This document shows, piece by piece, positions 22,495-34,199 of a DNA stretch of 64,000 bases (its first letter is position 1; every line of letters begins with the position of its first letter). A program made the position numbers and the translations under genes. The notes under the pieces were generated by a model that worked only from the letters and a program-made list of their open reading frames with translations, did no database searches and was not told the DNA's origin. Source of the DNA: Trametes villosa (lineage: Eukaryota > Basidiomycota > Agaricomycetes > Polyporales > Polyporaceae); contig PUDQ02000020.1 of assembly GCA_002964805.2 (NCBI GenBank), positions 682,001 through 746,000 of the forward strand. Reading direction: 5' to 3'.

Positions 22495-22877
22495 CAAAGC
22501 AGCCGCTGCTTGTCTACTTACGCCCCCGGCTTGTACGATAAGTCGAAGTACCCCTATACCACTAGCGTCAGATGCGGCAACTTGGGTCATTCCATGCACA
22601 CAACCGTGTTCATAGTGCATGGTCACATAATCATACTTTGGGCGAGCATATGTACATCACATACGAAATCTGTCGGCGAGACATCATAACGAAGACCTGA
22701 CGGCGAGCATAGGTGTGCATATCATCATATCATCATATCCGCATATGAGAATAGTTCGCTGCTGGGTAGCGCAAGATCGAAACCGGCAACACGACGGAAT
22801 CTGAGAATCGTCGGCTTGGTCAGATCACAGTGGACAGCGCAAAATGAGATAGGACTTACGCACGCGTCGCAAGCCGC
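22495..22877. other. Intergenic with AT-rich CATCATAT repeats
   Basis: About 380 bases. Around 22717-22750 a short imperfect (CATCATAT)n tract lies in sequence more AT-rich than its surroundings. No gene seen. Confidence 0.5.
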
Positions 22878-23645
22878 TCACTGGCGGGGTGCGGGTCCCT
22901 TGCCGGTGGAATTCGGGCGTGGGTACAGCGAATATTGAATCTCGCTGGGTCGAGGAGGGTTGGATGTAGTACGGGGGTGGCGAGGGTTCCCGGGGAATGC
23001 CTCGCCAAAGCCTGGGTAGCGTCCCGCAGGCGGGGAGGCAGCGACGTTCCCGCCAGCCGGATTGGCCGGGGGGCTTCGGTTGGAGCGTGGAGAACCCACG
23101 CTCAAGGGGGTCGTGGGGTTACTGGCCTGAGGGGTACCGCCACGACCAGCAGACTGCGTGGCAGGAACCTGGGGAGGAGTGCGTACGGCGCTGTCGGGGT
23201 TGGCCGGGCCCTGGGCGCCGCGCCATCCATGTGAGGGACTGGAATGATGAGAGTTCACGCCGCTGCTCGCAAGCGGCGTTGCCGGGTAGGAGATCTGCCC
23301 TCGGGAGTTCAGAGTGTAGCGATTTGTGACCCCCAACAATCCAGGACTAGAGGCACCACTCTGCGCAGGGCTCCTGCCACTGGGGGAGCCGTCGTTACTG
23401 TAGGCTCCCCCCTGCCGGAAACCGCTGAATTGGTTGCCAGTGGGGGTGAGGACCGTAGTGCTCATCGCGGTAGGAGGCTGAGGCATTCCGCCAGTAGCCG
23501 GGCCCGCACCCGGTGTCTGGGACATGTCGAGGAAGCTCGTGTAATTGGAAGAGTTATGCGTGGTGCCAGAAGTGGAGGAGGAAGACTGTGAGTTCGATGT
23601 CGAGCTAGTAGCCTGCTTTCCGCTACTCTTCTTCTTGCCGGGCAT
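22878..23645 (-). CDS. Ser/Pro/Gly-rich low-complexity protein, unknown
   Basis: An uninterrupted 255-codon frame beginning MPGKKKSSGKQATSS. It has a Lys-rich start, then Ser/Thr runs, repeated SP, TP and PP steps (potential proline-directed phosphorylation sites), and a Pro/Arg/Asn-rich C-terminus ending GKGPAPRQ. No globular domain, signal peptide, TM segment or zinc ligand is visible. I do not recognise the family. Support for being real: a single long frame with biased but protein-like composition, a Kozak-like region and an upstream gap that could be a promoter. It lies inside the interval separating the two PP2C-like sub-arrays. An undetected 3' intron or exon is possible. Confidence 0.55.
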   Translation of the reverse strand: MPGKKKSSGKQATSSTSNSQSSSSTSGTTHNSSNYTSFLDMSQTPGAGPATGGMPQPPTAMSTTVLTPTGNQFSGFRQGGAYSNDGSPSGRSPAQSGASSPGLLGVTNRYTLNSRGQISYPATPLASSGVNSHHSSPSHGWRGAQGPANPDSAVRTPPQVPATQSAGRGGTPQASNPTTPLSVGSPRSNRSPPANPAGGNVAASPPAGRYPGFGEAFPGNPRHPRTTSNPPRPSEIQYSLYPRPNSTGKGPAPRQ

Positions 23646-25622
23646 GGTAGGAATCGAGAGGGGTGGAAAGGATGCGATGGAAGGTTTGCTGGAGGGGATA
23701 GGGAATAGCTCGGCGTCGAGTACTGACGCTGCCGGCGAGCAGCTTTATACGGTGCAGAAAACCCCGCTACTCGCACAGCGCTCCAGAACCCGGACGTCCT
23801 GGAAGAGAAAAGAATAAGATTGAACACGAGTCATACGCGGGCGGCGACGCTAAGACATTCTGTGCGGTAGCGTCAAACCCTACACGGTGGAAAGAGATCA
23901 GCGCGATGAACCTTGAAAACGAATCTGAGGCGCACATTCGTCTGGAGAGCTCAGTTGACCGTCTCTTTCGAGCGGATGACGATCCTGTAGAGCCCAATGT
24001 ACAATAGAACACCTCGATCCGGGTGGCATCAGGGCGGTAGCGTGTGGTTCTTCTTGTGGGTAGCAGTGGGAGGCCCGCGCGCACCCTGGTAGCCTAGAAG
24101 TCAAGGTGTGGTGGTGTGCTGGATGGGCGCTGTTGGAGGAACTCCAGGCGGGCGGAGGGTTGATTGTTCTGTCGGATCAAGGCAACGCCGCGGAACGGGT
24201 GGCGTTTTTCGCCGTGGGTGGTATCGTGGGGGATACACGGCGTCAGTGCGGTCTGAGGCCCGAGGCTTAGGGAGCGGATGTCCAAGTGCAGAGGCAGCTT
24301 GAGAGTGCGTCAAGATGTCGGTGCGCTTCCGGCGCGATAGGGGCTGATCGGTTCTGGCGGTAGGCCAATAGTGTGCGGGCAAAGAGAGCCTCGGGGCTGC
24401 ATCTTGTCACAGCGAGTGCTTTACGCGCCGATAGTCCCGCGCACGCCCACAATCCAGCCAGAAAATGCGATGCAATCGCTGCCAGGTAGGAGTCCAGGTG
24501 CGTCGCTTGCTGATTACTGTCTCGCGCCGATGAGAACCCGAGCAGCCCGAGGGAGGAGGCGCGGCTTGTGGCTTCCAGGATGCGTGTGCCCCCATTCGGG
24601 ACGCCTGTGCTCAACAGGCAGCGCCGAAAGACCCCATCCTAGAGTTCAGAAGCGAGCGGAGTACTGGCAGGGTGATTGTGAGGAGCGAGAGCCCAGCGAT
24701 CCCGGAGGGCGTCGGCCACGAGGTTTCCCTTTACGCAGCCCCAGGACGATCGTCGAGGCAGGGGCAACATTGGGCGGCGTGCGCCCGGGAGACTACGAGT
24801 CATCATCATCTGCCGAGAGAGAGCGAGGAAACCTTCCAGCTCACCGGTGTCGGCCCGGCCCACAACCGCGGGTGTCCCTTGTGCCTCATGGTGGAGGAGC
24901 GGAGATTACTCTTGAGATGGCGGGAGCGCTGCGGGCGAGTCAGACAATAACCGACGCCGAACTGGTGTTCTTCTGTCTAGGTGCCGCGAGGGAATCGTTG
25001 TCGCGTGTTTGTTCCTGTGGGCGTATGCGCGCTGGTGAGCGCATGGCACCCGCCATTTGGCCGCGGAAGCGATTAGAGCGGCAGGGCACGCCGGTGTCTC
25101 GTGGGCAGCTCCACGTCGCGGAAGAAGACACACCAACGGCAGTGCGGTGGGCTGGACCGACGCTGTGAGCCAGACTGTTGAACAGTTGGTCAGTTCATTT
25201 CAGGGGAAGACTAGGAGACTTTTTAGTGCTACGCTATGCAGGCAGGATTCAATGGTCTTTACTCACAAGTTGCCGACGATACTGCCCCGCGCAGCAGATG
25301 AAATGTGAAGCGCACGCAAGAGCGCTACCAAACACAAAACCAACTCGAATACTGTACCATAAATTACACGGAGAAGGACGCATACGACGACGCACGCGGA
25401 TCTGCCAAAACAACAAAAACAAACGAGCGACATCTCTCTGAGGCCCGCACAACGCCACAGCATAGTAGCAGGGGGGTGAGCGCAGAAGAGAGCGGCGATA
25501 GCGATGCAAGCATCCAGGGCCGAGCAAAAAAACGAAGGCGCATTACAGCATACAATACCCTATCACTTCCATCCCGCCTTTCGCCTCCCAGCACACGCTT
25601 AGCCGTGCACCAGATGTCGAGG
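23646..25622. other. Long intergenic stretch, no supported gene
   Basis: About 2 kb. The longest open frame (24371-25168, +, 265 codons) is Arg/Pro/Gly-rich, has no domain and is shadowed by frames on the other strand, so I do not call it. From about 25330 the sequence is A-rich, consistent with the 3' flank of BSD2. It could hold promoter sequence, a noncoding RNA or an eroded gene. Confidence 0.5.
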
Positions 25623-27172
25623 CTACAACAGCCCCGCCGCCTGTAGCGTGCGCGTCAGGCGTAGCTCCGCCTCGGTCATCTGCGCGGCCTGCTCCGCGCG
25701 CCGCCGCGCGTTCTCGTCCTCGATGCGCCGCGCCGCCTCATCTTCCTCGTCGTCAGCATCGGCGGAACTGAAGCCGAATGCGGCTTCGATGTTCCGCCGA
25801 ACCTGCTCGTCGTGCCGCCGCTGCTCGGGCGTGAGCGGCTCCTGCGGGAGCGATGCGACGCGGATCGCGCTCTCCCAGCGCTTCACGCGGTAGAAACCGA
25901 CGCAGGACGAGAGCAGCAGGAACCAGCCTGCGGCGCAGGTTAGCGGGGGTGTGGCGTCAGGTGTACGCAGGGGGAGGGGACGTACCAAGGGTCATGAGGA
26001 TGAGTGCGATCCAGTCGCGGGAGGTGACTGCAAACTGCAGCTCGAGCACCGCGTTCGGGTCCGTCGCGTTGAAAGACGAGAGGTCGGACGGGCTCGCGGT
26101 ACCGTTTGCGATGGCAGCGGCGTCCGGGAAGCGCGTGCTATTCCATTTCGCCACCACATCCGCCATCGACATCGACATCGCGTCGCCCTCCGTCCCGTCT
26201 TCGCCGCCCATCCCGCCGCGCATGCGCCCGAAGGAGCCGCCGTACTGGATGAGGCCGTACTGGATGAGGGTGAGGCCGAGGCCCGCGCGCGAGCCGAACT
26301 TGGCGGCGTGCGTGGTGTGAAGGAGGTAGGTGAGCACGAAGCCCGCGAACTGGAAGAAGAAGGAGACGAAGGCAGTGACGAGGAAGGAGAGCACCGAGCC
26401 GGACGGGAGCTCGTCTACGATCATGTACGCGTTCGGGTCGAGCGCAGCGGCGGGAGCGTGCACCGTCGTCTCCCAGTACGGGGGCACCGCGTCGGCTTGT
26501 GCCTCCGCATACGACTATGATGTTCGTCGAGTTAGCAAGAGAAGGGCTCGCCTTCCTATCGCATGCGCGAGGTGTGCGGGATCGACGTACCGGTGGCGTT
26601 TCTTTCTGCACCTCCTCGGGGACGAGGTGGGTGTTCCCGTCAAGGTCCGTGACCATGATAGGCTTTGATGGCTTCGCGCTTACATTCGCAAACACACCGT
26701 CGTTCTCGGTACCCCCGCCTACGACTCGATGGCCGGGAGCCTCGGTCGGCACGCTAACATAGTGCTGGGGCAGCAGCGCCCCGGCCGCCCTGCGCCAGAA
26801 CGGCAGCCTCGGCCGCGGCACCTCAACCGGGGCGGTCGGCAGCTGCCCGTTCGAGTTCCCGATGTCGTTCGGGAGCGCCCGCGCAGAGGGGCCCGGCGGC
26901 GAGCCCGGCGGGGGGCGGGCGTAGTCATAATCGTAGTCCCGCTCAAAGTCGTACCCAGTTTGCGGAGTAGGTATAGGGGAGGGGAAGGCGTCGTCGGCGT
27001 CGAGCGGCGGGTGGGCGTGCGAGGCGGTGCGGGGCGGGAGGGCGTGGGTCAAGGGAGTGGATTCGGACGAGTCCTGGCCTTCGTCCTCGGAGTCGAACGC
27101 GTCATCGAGCTCGCGCTGCGCCGCCTCCGGGGCGTAGCGCGGGCCAGCTAGCGGCGCATACGGAGCAGGCAT
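25623..27172 (-). CDS. BSD2: Bsd2/NDFIP-type metal homeostasis adaptor
   Basis: Three exons (27172-26591, 26514-25986, 25927-25623) give about 471 residues. A long acidic/Pro-rich cytosolic N-terminus contains a PPxY-type motif, PPSY, created exactly across the first splice, followed by VPPYWETTV. The family core follows: IVDELPSGSVLSFLVTAFVS (TM1), FQFAGFVLTYLLHTTHAAK, GSRAGLGLTLIQYGL (TM2), WIALILMTLGWFLLLSS (TM3). The C-terminus is Arg/Glu-rich and coiled-coil-like. Yeast Bsd2 recruits the HECT ligase Rsp5 through PY motifs to send metal transporters such as Smf1 to the vacuole; mammalian NDFIP1/2 do the same for NEDD4. It is predicted in Golgi/endosome membranes. A ZIP transporter is also in this window but 24 kb away; no functional link is implied. 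Confidence 0.9.
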
Positions 27173-28908
27173 AGCACAAAGGGGGGAAAGGGGTGGGGGG
27201 AGAAGGAAAGAACGAGAGCGGTGGGCGACGACGACGGCGACGGGCCTGTACGAATCGGCGCAGACGCAGGCGGCGTCTCACACAGCCGTTCCTTGGCGCC
27301 AATCCCTCCCCGTCCCGCCCAGACCCAGACGCCCAGCGGCAGTGCCGGCGCGGGGCCGCCACACACGCAGGAGGTGCCCCGGCAGCGCCGGCGAGCTCAC
27401 CAAAGCCAACAGCAGCGGACTCTCTTGCAATCCTACGGGTATGCCGGGTGCTCTACACAACATAGCATGCCTGATATCATCAGGCCATCCAGCTTCTCTC
27501 AATTCGGGCCAAGGCGCCGACTGATGTAAAAGTGATACGGTTTATTCCAGAGCAGTATACTGATGCAACGACCCGCGGATGCCTGTGTTTCTTCGAGAAT
27601 TTCAAGAGGCTACGCAGGCTACAGAGCATACGCATGATTTTCCAGCAATCTTGCCAGCTGCCTACGTTCTGACGGCGAAGGTGAGAGAACCAAGAGCAGG
27701 CTCTGGGCGAATGATCATATCAGATTGTACCACACAGGCCCTGAGACTTCCTGACAGACAGGAGCTCAGTTGGACAGCAGGCTGACGTTTATAAGACGAC
27801 TTGATTGATCAGTACAAGGTCTACATGATCGTCCATCCGCGGTACACGTACAAGTGAGTGCCAGAGCGGCCGAGGGCAGGTGTGCAAAAGGACAGCAGAA
27901 GCAGGCAGGGGAGACCGGGTGTCCGCATGTGGCAGGAAGCATCGCGAAGTGCGAGAAGTGCTCGAGTCAGGGAGAACCAAGCCTTAACGAGCAGAGTGAA
28001 GCCGCCAGTTCATCCGAGCAGAAATATCACAGGAACGCAGAGGAACGCAGAGGGCTGATCATCGCTGGGTAGTCCGATAAACGCAAGGTGTGATGCCCGC
28101 ATGTTTCGTCGACCTTTCCTCCAGAGGGGAGACTCTTGCTACGATGAGATAGAGTTTAGGCGGCCAGTCCGCGAAACAGTAGATCTAGGCGTACCACAGA
28201 TATTCGTGCAGATAGTAAAGGGCGTCGCGCGGGGCGGCCCAGTAGTATGCGCTGGCAAGCTGTAGTCAAGTTGACGTGAAAGAACACCGCAGATATCGCC
28301 GTCGAAGGGGGCAGCGCGGAGCCAGTTAGCTGCGCACACGGACGTGCGATCTAGACGACGCGTCAGGTAACAGACGTGACCCAGCGCGTCAGCAGGGCCG
28401 CCACGGCACAAGAGCGAGGAGGCATCTCGAAGCTGCGCAAGGGTGATGTGGAACGACGACGATAGCGACGAAGACGAGAGAGGGAAGAGGGCAGCACGTT
28501 TGTCGGTGTGCGGATCGTCGCGAGCCGGGGAGCAGACCGAGATGGATAGGCGCAGGCCGAGACGGGCGAAGCGGAAGCAAAGGCGGGGACGATCAGCCAG
28601 AAGGGCTCGTGTGGGCAGGCCGATGAGAGCGATCGCTGGAGATGGGGAGGAGGCGGAGAAAAGACGAGGACGCTTTACGCTCGATCGGGGAGAGGACACG
28701 CGGGGAAACGTCGGGAAACGCCGGGTCCAATGAGAGCTGGACCGTGCCTGCGCTCTGGCTGCAGACGGCAGGCGCCGATGATGTCACATGCATCATCGAT
28801 GAGAGTACAAGAGTGCGCGCACTCCTAACCCTATATACCGCTGCACCTCCTCCTCCTCGGCCGGACCTCTCTCATCCTCCACTCCATCGCAGTCGCGTAC
28901 GGCCAGCC
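27173..28908. other. Intergenic between BSD2 and TPS1
   Basis: About 1.7 kb between divergent starts. Open frames (for example 28139-28699, -) lack domains and are not called. The right end is the TPS1 promoter. Confidence 0.55.
28832..28837 (+). promoter_or_regulatory. TATA box of TPS1
   Basis: TATATA in CCCTATATACC, 72-77 bases before the TPS1 ATG at 28909. Called by sequence and position. Confidence 0.5.
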
Positions 28909-31020
28909 ATGTCGCCCACCCTCCTCACCACGGAGCCCTCCACCCCGGACCTCTCCATCCCCACCACAAACGGCGAGCAGCGGCATCTCATCGTCGTCTC
29001 GAACCGTCTTCCCATTACCATCAACAAGGATGCCTCCGGCGAGTACCACTTCAAGATGTCCTCAGGCGGTCTCGTCTCCGCCCTCTCTGGCTGCAAAAAG
29101 TCCATGTCCTTCACGTGGATTGGCTGGCCCGGCTTCTTCATCCCGCCCAAGGACCGCCCCATCGTCGACCGCCGCCTGAAGGAGGAGTACTCCTGCCAGG
29201 CCGTCTACCTCGACGACGACGTCGCCGACCGCCACTACAACGGCTTCTCCAACTCCATCCTCTGGCCGCTCTTCCATTACCACCCCGGTGAGATGAACTT
29301 CGAGGACGAGAACTGGCTCGCATACCGCCAAGCGAACATGGCCTTCGCCGAGGCTATCATGACCCAGCTCTCCCCGGGCTCGATGGTCTGGGTTCAGGAC
29401 TATCACCTGATGCTCCTTCCCATGCTCCTCCGAACTCTCATCGACGGACCGCAGAACGTCGGCGACCTCACCGCGAGCGAGGTCGAGCGCATCCTCGACG
29501 GCATTGACACCCAGGAGATCCCTCCACCCAAGTACTCGGACATCAAGATCGGGTTCTTCCTGCACACTCCGTTCCCCTCCAGCGAGATCTACAGGTGAGC
29601 CCGCCCATTCCGGTCGTACTCGCGCGCGCGCGTCTCCCGTTGCTCCACTCCTGCGCGCGTCCCGTTCTCCGTGATTGGCTCTCCGTTCCGGACTGCCGCG
29701 CGTGCCTGCGCCCTTCTCACAGCGGACTTTGCGAAGCAATCGTCGCTCCCGAAACGGCGCTCGCCAAGCTTGTCTCCTCTACATGCCCCCGTTTCCCGTT
29801 TGAGCGCATCTGTGGCCTGGAACGCTAACCTCGCCATAGAATTCTGCCGGTCCGGCGCGAGATCCTGCTCGGAATCCTCTACTCCGACCTCATTGGCTTC
29901 CACACGTACGACTACGCGCGCCACTTCCTCTCCTCATGTACGCGCATCCTCGGGCTACCGACGATGCCCAACGGCGTGGAGTTCGAGGGCCGGCTCGCGC
30001 ACGTTGGCACCTTCCCGATCGGCATCGATCCCTCGTCCTTCATCGACAACCTGAAGAAGGAGAGCGTGCAGAAGCGGATCGCGCAGCTCGAGCAGCGCTT
30101 CGCGGGCTGCAAGGTCATCGTCGGCGTCGACCGGCTCGACTACATCAAGGGCGTCCCGCAGAAGCTGCATGCGCTCGAGCTCTTCCTCACGCAGCACCCC
30201 GAGTGGATCGGCAAGGTCGTGCTTGCGCAGCTCGCGGTGCCCTCAAGGCAGGACGTGGAGGAGTACCAGAACCTGCGTGCGACGGTGAACGAGCTCGTGG
30301 GCCGGATCAACGGTCGCTTCGGGACGGTCGACTTCATGCCGATCCACTTCATGCACAAGAGCTTGGCGTTTGACGAGCTCTGCGCGCTGTATGCCGTCAG
30401 CGACGTGTGTCTCGTAACGAGTACTCGCGACGGCATGAACCTGGTACGTCGAAACATTTCTTGCATAAGTCCCCGAAACTGACTTGTCTTGTACAGGTAT
30501 CATACGAGTACATCGCGTGCCAACAGCAACGGCAAGGCGTGATGATCTTGTCTGAGTTCGCCGGCGCCGCGCAGAGCTTGAACGGCAGTATCGTCGTCAA
30601 CCCGTGGGACTCGCAAGAGGTCGCGGACGCGATCTTCCAGGCCGTAACTACGGACGCGGAGACGCGCGCCGAGAACCACCGGAAATTGTTCAAGGTACGT
30701 TGACGCCCACCTTCTGGTCATACTGTGGGCTCACGGACGGTTCTTCCGTGCAGTATGTCAACAAGTACTCGGCCGCGTACTGGGGCACGTCGTTCGTGCG
30801 CGAGATGACGCGGATAGAGCTCCCGGAGCAGAAGGTTGAGCCCGTCGCGGAGTCGCCCGTGGACAGCACGCCCGCGGCGCACCCGACAGTCGAGCAGCTC
30901 AAGGGCGGGCTCGCGGAGCTCCACCTGCACAAGGAGGACGCGCGCGGGAGCTCGATCGAGAACGGCCAGGTGCCGCTCACGCCCGCTGCGAACGCGCTCG
31001 CGCCGCACAACTCGACATGA
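28909..31020 (+). CDS. TPS1: Trehalose-6-phosphate synthase
   Basis: GT20 glycosyltransferase that makes trehalose-6-phosphate from UDP-glucose and glucose-6-phosphate; cytosolic. Four exons (28909-29594, 29840-30443, 30497-30694, 30754-31020) give 584 residues. Landmarks: LIVVSNRLPITI, SSGGLVSAL, WIGWPG, YHPGEMNF, WVQDYHLMLLPM, GFFLHTPFPSSEIYR, DLIGFHTYDYARHF, the substrate-contact segment VGVDRLDYIKGVPQK, SLVTSTRDGMNLVSYEY-type residues across intron 2, and LSEFAGAAQSL. Two departures from the ascomycete enzyme are visible: about 25 extra residues (ASEVERILDGIDTQEIPPP) before the HTPFPSSE strand, and an 80-residue Glu/Pro/Ala-rich C-terminal tail. No phosphatase (TPS2) domain is fused. It has stress and carbon-storage roles in fungi generally. 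Confidence 0.95.
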
Positions 31021-32401
31021 GCGCCCAGTCTAAGCTACAGGGGGTGTTGAGCCGCGGATCTACCGCTGTCCCCGCCACATTCGCTGGGGAAGCGCGTGCG
31101 TGTATAGATGCGAAGGAGGTAGGACGGGAAGGGGGGTCCGCTCGGCGTAGCGGGCCCGGGGGCGGATAGATGACAGGGGAGGAGCACGAACAGAGCGTGA
31201 CGCATATGGATACGACCCGCACACGAAGGCCAGAAGTATGAACGCAATCTTTACATGTAGTGTATGCACATCGCTGTCTCGATAGTTGTACTTGTCTCCA
31301 TCTCACTCACATACGACGCTGATCACCCGCGAGCCTTTGGGCGTGCGCATGTACGTATACTACCGTCGGCATATCGACCAATCATGGACACATCGGGTCC
31401 GTGGCCCAGCCATCCTGGCCATCCACGAACCTTCGTTGCATTTTTGGCCTGCGCATCTAGCGGGCCACCGAGCTTGTCTCCCAGTTTGGATCACACCTCG
31501 TGCGATCCGATGCGATAGACACGTTTGCCTGCGCCGTTGCCCGTTTGCGCCGTTGCATGGTTCGGTGCGAAAATCTCGGTAGCGGGGCGAGCTTCTGCAC
31601 GCTTCCGCGGAAACGTGATTCCGCTCTCCGAGGCGGGCCGCGGATGAATGGGGTGCAGACATCGGGAATTGGGATCCGCGACGAGAAGGGGCCCTGGAGG
31701 CACGCGGAGGGTGGAATATCGGCGAATGTCTGAGCAAAGGCCAAAGGCTCGTAGCGGGCCGCGGGCCGCGGGGGTGATCACTGTCAACGTCGATGTCGGC
31801 GCGAACCTCGCGAACGTTACGGTCTCGGACGCTCGGATGATCGTCGAATTGAGGATCAGCCAGAGTTTGAAGCTTCAACTTGTCGGACCGCTGAGCTCGA
31901 ACTTTGCGGCGCAGATGGGGCGCGAATCTCTCGAAAGGACGCTTTTCAGGCCCCAGGGCCGACGGGCCGGGCGGTGGGCTTTGTCTGAGAGCACGTAGGG
32001 ATTACGAGTTCGCAGCGCGCCAGAACAGCCGAGCAAACGTTTGCGCTACGTATAGCAGAAGTTGTAAGCAACATGCAGAAGAGAGCGTAACCGGAAAGAC
32101 TCAGCGGGATCGTGACTCGGGTATCACACCACTGGCACCGCCATATACGACATCCTCTTGGAGAGACCACAGTGAGGAGCGTGCGCACGCTGCGTGAGGT
32201 TGTGAAATTCTGGTCAAGCGCTGATAGTAGGACTTCGGCGGCGTTCACCAGAATCGTCTCAGGGCACACCCGGTCCTGTAACATTGACTGTATACAGTTT
32301 ACCGCTGAACCGTCGTATAGTACTGGCATACCTGATATGCAACAAAAGGCAGTCATAAGATCGAACGCGGAGTAGTCATAATGATGCAAGATCATTCGTA
32401 C
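31021..32401. other. Convergent intergenic TPS1 / PP2C-like copy D
   Basis: About 1.4 kb. Open frames on both strands (for example 31360-31878, -; 31648-31998, +) lack motifs and are not called. Includes the TPS1 3' UTR. Confidence 0.5.
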
Positions 32402-33833
32402 TTATCCTGGAATACGCCACACGATGATAGAGGTATCATCGACATGGAACGGCCAGTCCGAGTCGTCGTCGTCCAGGAGGTCCAAGTTCGTCACCTTCTC
32501 CAGCCTCTCGACGTCCGCGCCTCCGAGCAAGTTGCCGAGAACGTCGGTTGCCCGGTTGTTCTCAGGTCCGCTCCATTCTGGGATCACCTTGTGGCCAAGG
32601 ATGTCCTCGATTCGTGGCTCGATGTCGTTTGCAAGGAGGGCCGAGACTACGTCGACGGGGTTCGCGCCACTGTGTTCTCTGGGCTTGAACACGAGCCAAC
32701 CATCGACTAGGCAGTCCACGCCGTCGGTGAACAGAAAGATCTTGGTATCCGGATGCCACACAGAGCGAAGATCTGTGTACCGGACCGATGGTTTGGAGAT
32801 CATGTACGGTGGCGTCAATAGCTTCGGGATATATTCTTCAAAGGGATAGATGTCGACGCCAGGCAGGTACTGGAATAGATGCGTCAGGTAGGAGACCGGG
32901 AGCTTGAGCACAAAGTCTCCAATGGCTACATATTCTGCATCAGCGTCGGTCGAATATGAGTCGTGGGATGTTACCTTCCGCGAGCGACTGACATCCAGCC
33001 GAGGATACGATCTTCCCAATCGAAGAGCGGCTGTTCGGTGGCGGGATGAGCCATGGTGGCGCGAAAGTATTCCTGAGGGTTCTTGAAAGTGTGCATCTCA
33101 CAAAGCCTCTGTGAGTGCGCCTTCCCATTGTCGTCGACGGTGGAAAGTCCTACGGCGGATGAGTAAATGTACGGGTTGAGATGTCAGCGAACACGTACCG
33201 ACACTCGAGTCCCCGACGCCAGCGGCCCACATGAAGCGCTGATTCACATTGACCAGCGCAAACGCCATGGTGGTACCACCGAATGCGTGCTCCAGAACAT
33301 CGCGGTGTTCTTCAACGAGACGCCGGGCTTGCTCTTCCGACAGCTCCTCAGGACGGGGGCAAATCTCGCGCACCGCGTCTCCGAGAGCCTTATCGAACTT
33401 CTCGATTTCGTGTTTCAGCAGCCTTGTCACCTTGGGATGATGCTGGTCAATGTTGCTCTGATCCAAGCGGCCACCAATACTGTGGAGATAGGCACGAAGC
33501 TTCCTGCGTATTGCTACAGGGAGTGCCTTAGAGGTATAGTCCGAGTTTCTCGAACCGAAGTGTCCTGCGAACGATAGAGTCAGTGTAAAGTATTCCCGAG
33601 ACGACCATCCTTTGCTTGTTCGTCGTACCGTCGAAGACCGCAAGGAAGAGATAGGCGTGCCCGTAGATATCCCAAGCGTCCGTGACTACGCGGTCATGAT
33701 TTTTATCCGGACCTCGGGGCTGAAAAGAGATCGTATGAACGCGAAGGTCACGAGACAACGTCCCGATGTAGCCTTGACCGATCTTGTAGCGTGCTCGGTG
33801 GTCTCTACTGGTGGGGTCGAAGTGCTCGGACAT
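32402..33833 (-). CDS. PP2C-like phosphatase, copy D, with defective third splice donor
   Basis: Exons 33833-33629, 33564-33199, 33149-32979 and about 32920-32402 follow the family layout; an in-frame ATG at 33893 would add 20 residues. Motifs: NHDR, DGHFG, FGGTT, AAGVGDSSV, AIGDFVLK, TPPYMISKPSVRY, LFTDGVDCLVDGW and VDDTSIIVW. All catalytic acids are present. The anomaly is at the third intron: after the conserved ...VAR exon end at 32979 the expected GT reads GA (32978-32977), with the nearest GT 4 nt further on. Using that GT shifts the frame relative to every acceptor I could find before AIGDF, so the product would be cut short before the metal-binding SDG and DD motifs. Either a recent pseudogene, a non-canonical intron or a base error. 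It is the sister of copy C. Confidence 0.7.
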
Positions 33834-34199
33834 ATTGCGACGAGGGAGGGAAGCAAGAGCTACTATCTCCGGCGGTCGGATGGCTGAGTTCAAAACACCT
33901 CAGCAAGCCACAACATCCGAACGCCCAAACTCAAACAATCCGAAGACATCAGCGCCGGGGGTGTTCGAGAGTGGGCTTTAACTAACCCGGAAGTGGAAAT
34001 AGCAAGGTGCCCATCGACTAGTATCGTAAGACTCAGACTTGAGGGACGCTTCAGACCGGGAGTGGGCCCTCAGTCGGACTGAACGAAGTTGTTCTCGCTT
34101 GCAACAGCGTGCAGGTGGAGGTGAAAGCTGTACTGGATTGACAACGAGATCAGTATTGACACTACGAGGTTAAACAGAGGCTGCATGCACAAGTGGCCA
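33834..34199. repeat. 3' flank shared with PP2C-like copy G
   Basis: From about 33940 the sequence (ACATCAGCGCCGGGG, GTGGGCTTTAAC, AGACTTGAGG, GCAGGTGGAG, TACTGGATTG, CAGTATTGACACTACGAGGTT) matches, in order, 38305-38520 downstream of copy G. It is noncoding flank duplicated together with the relic that follows. Confidence 0.65.

Noticed and set aside
24371..25168. 265-codon + strand frame
   Set aside because: Arg/Gly/Pro-rich with no motif and competing frames opposite; no splice pattern or homologue recognised.
28139..28699. 186-codon minus-strand frame upstream of TPS1
   Set aside because: Ser/Arg/Leu-rich without motif; lies in the TPS1 upstream region.
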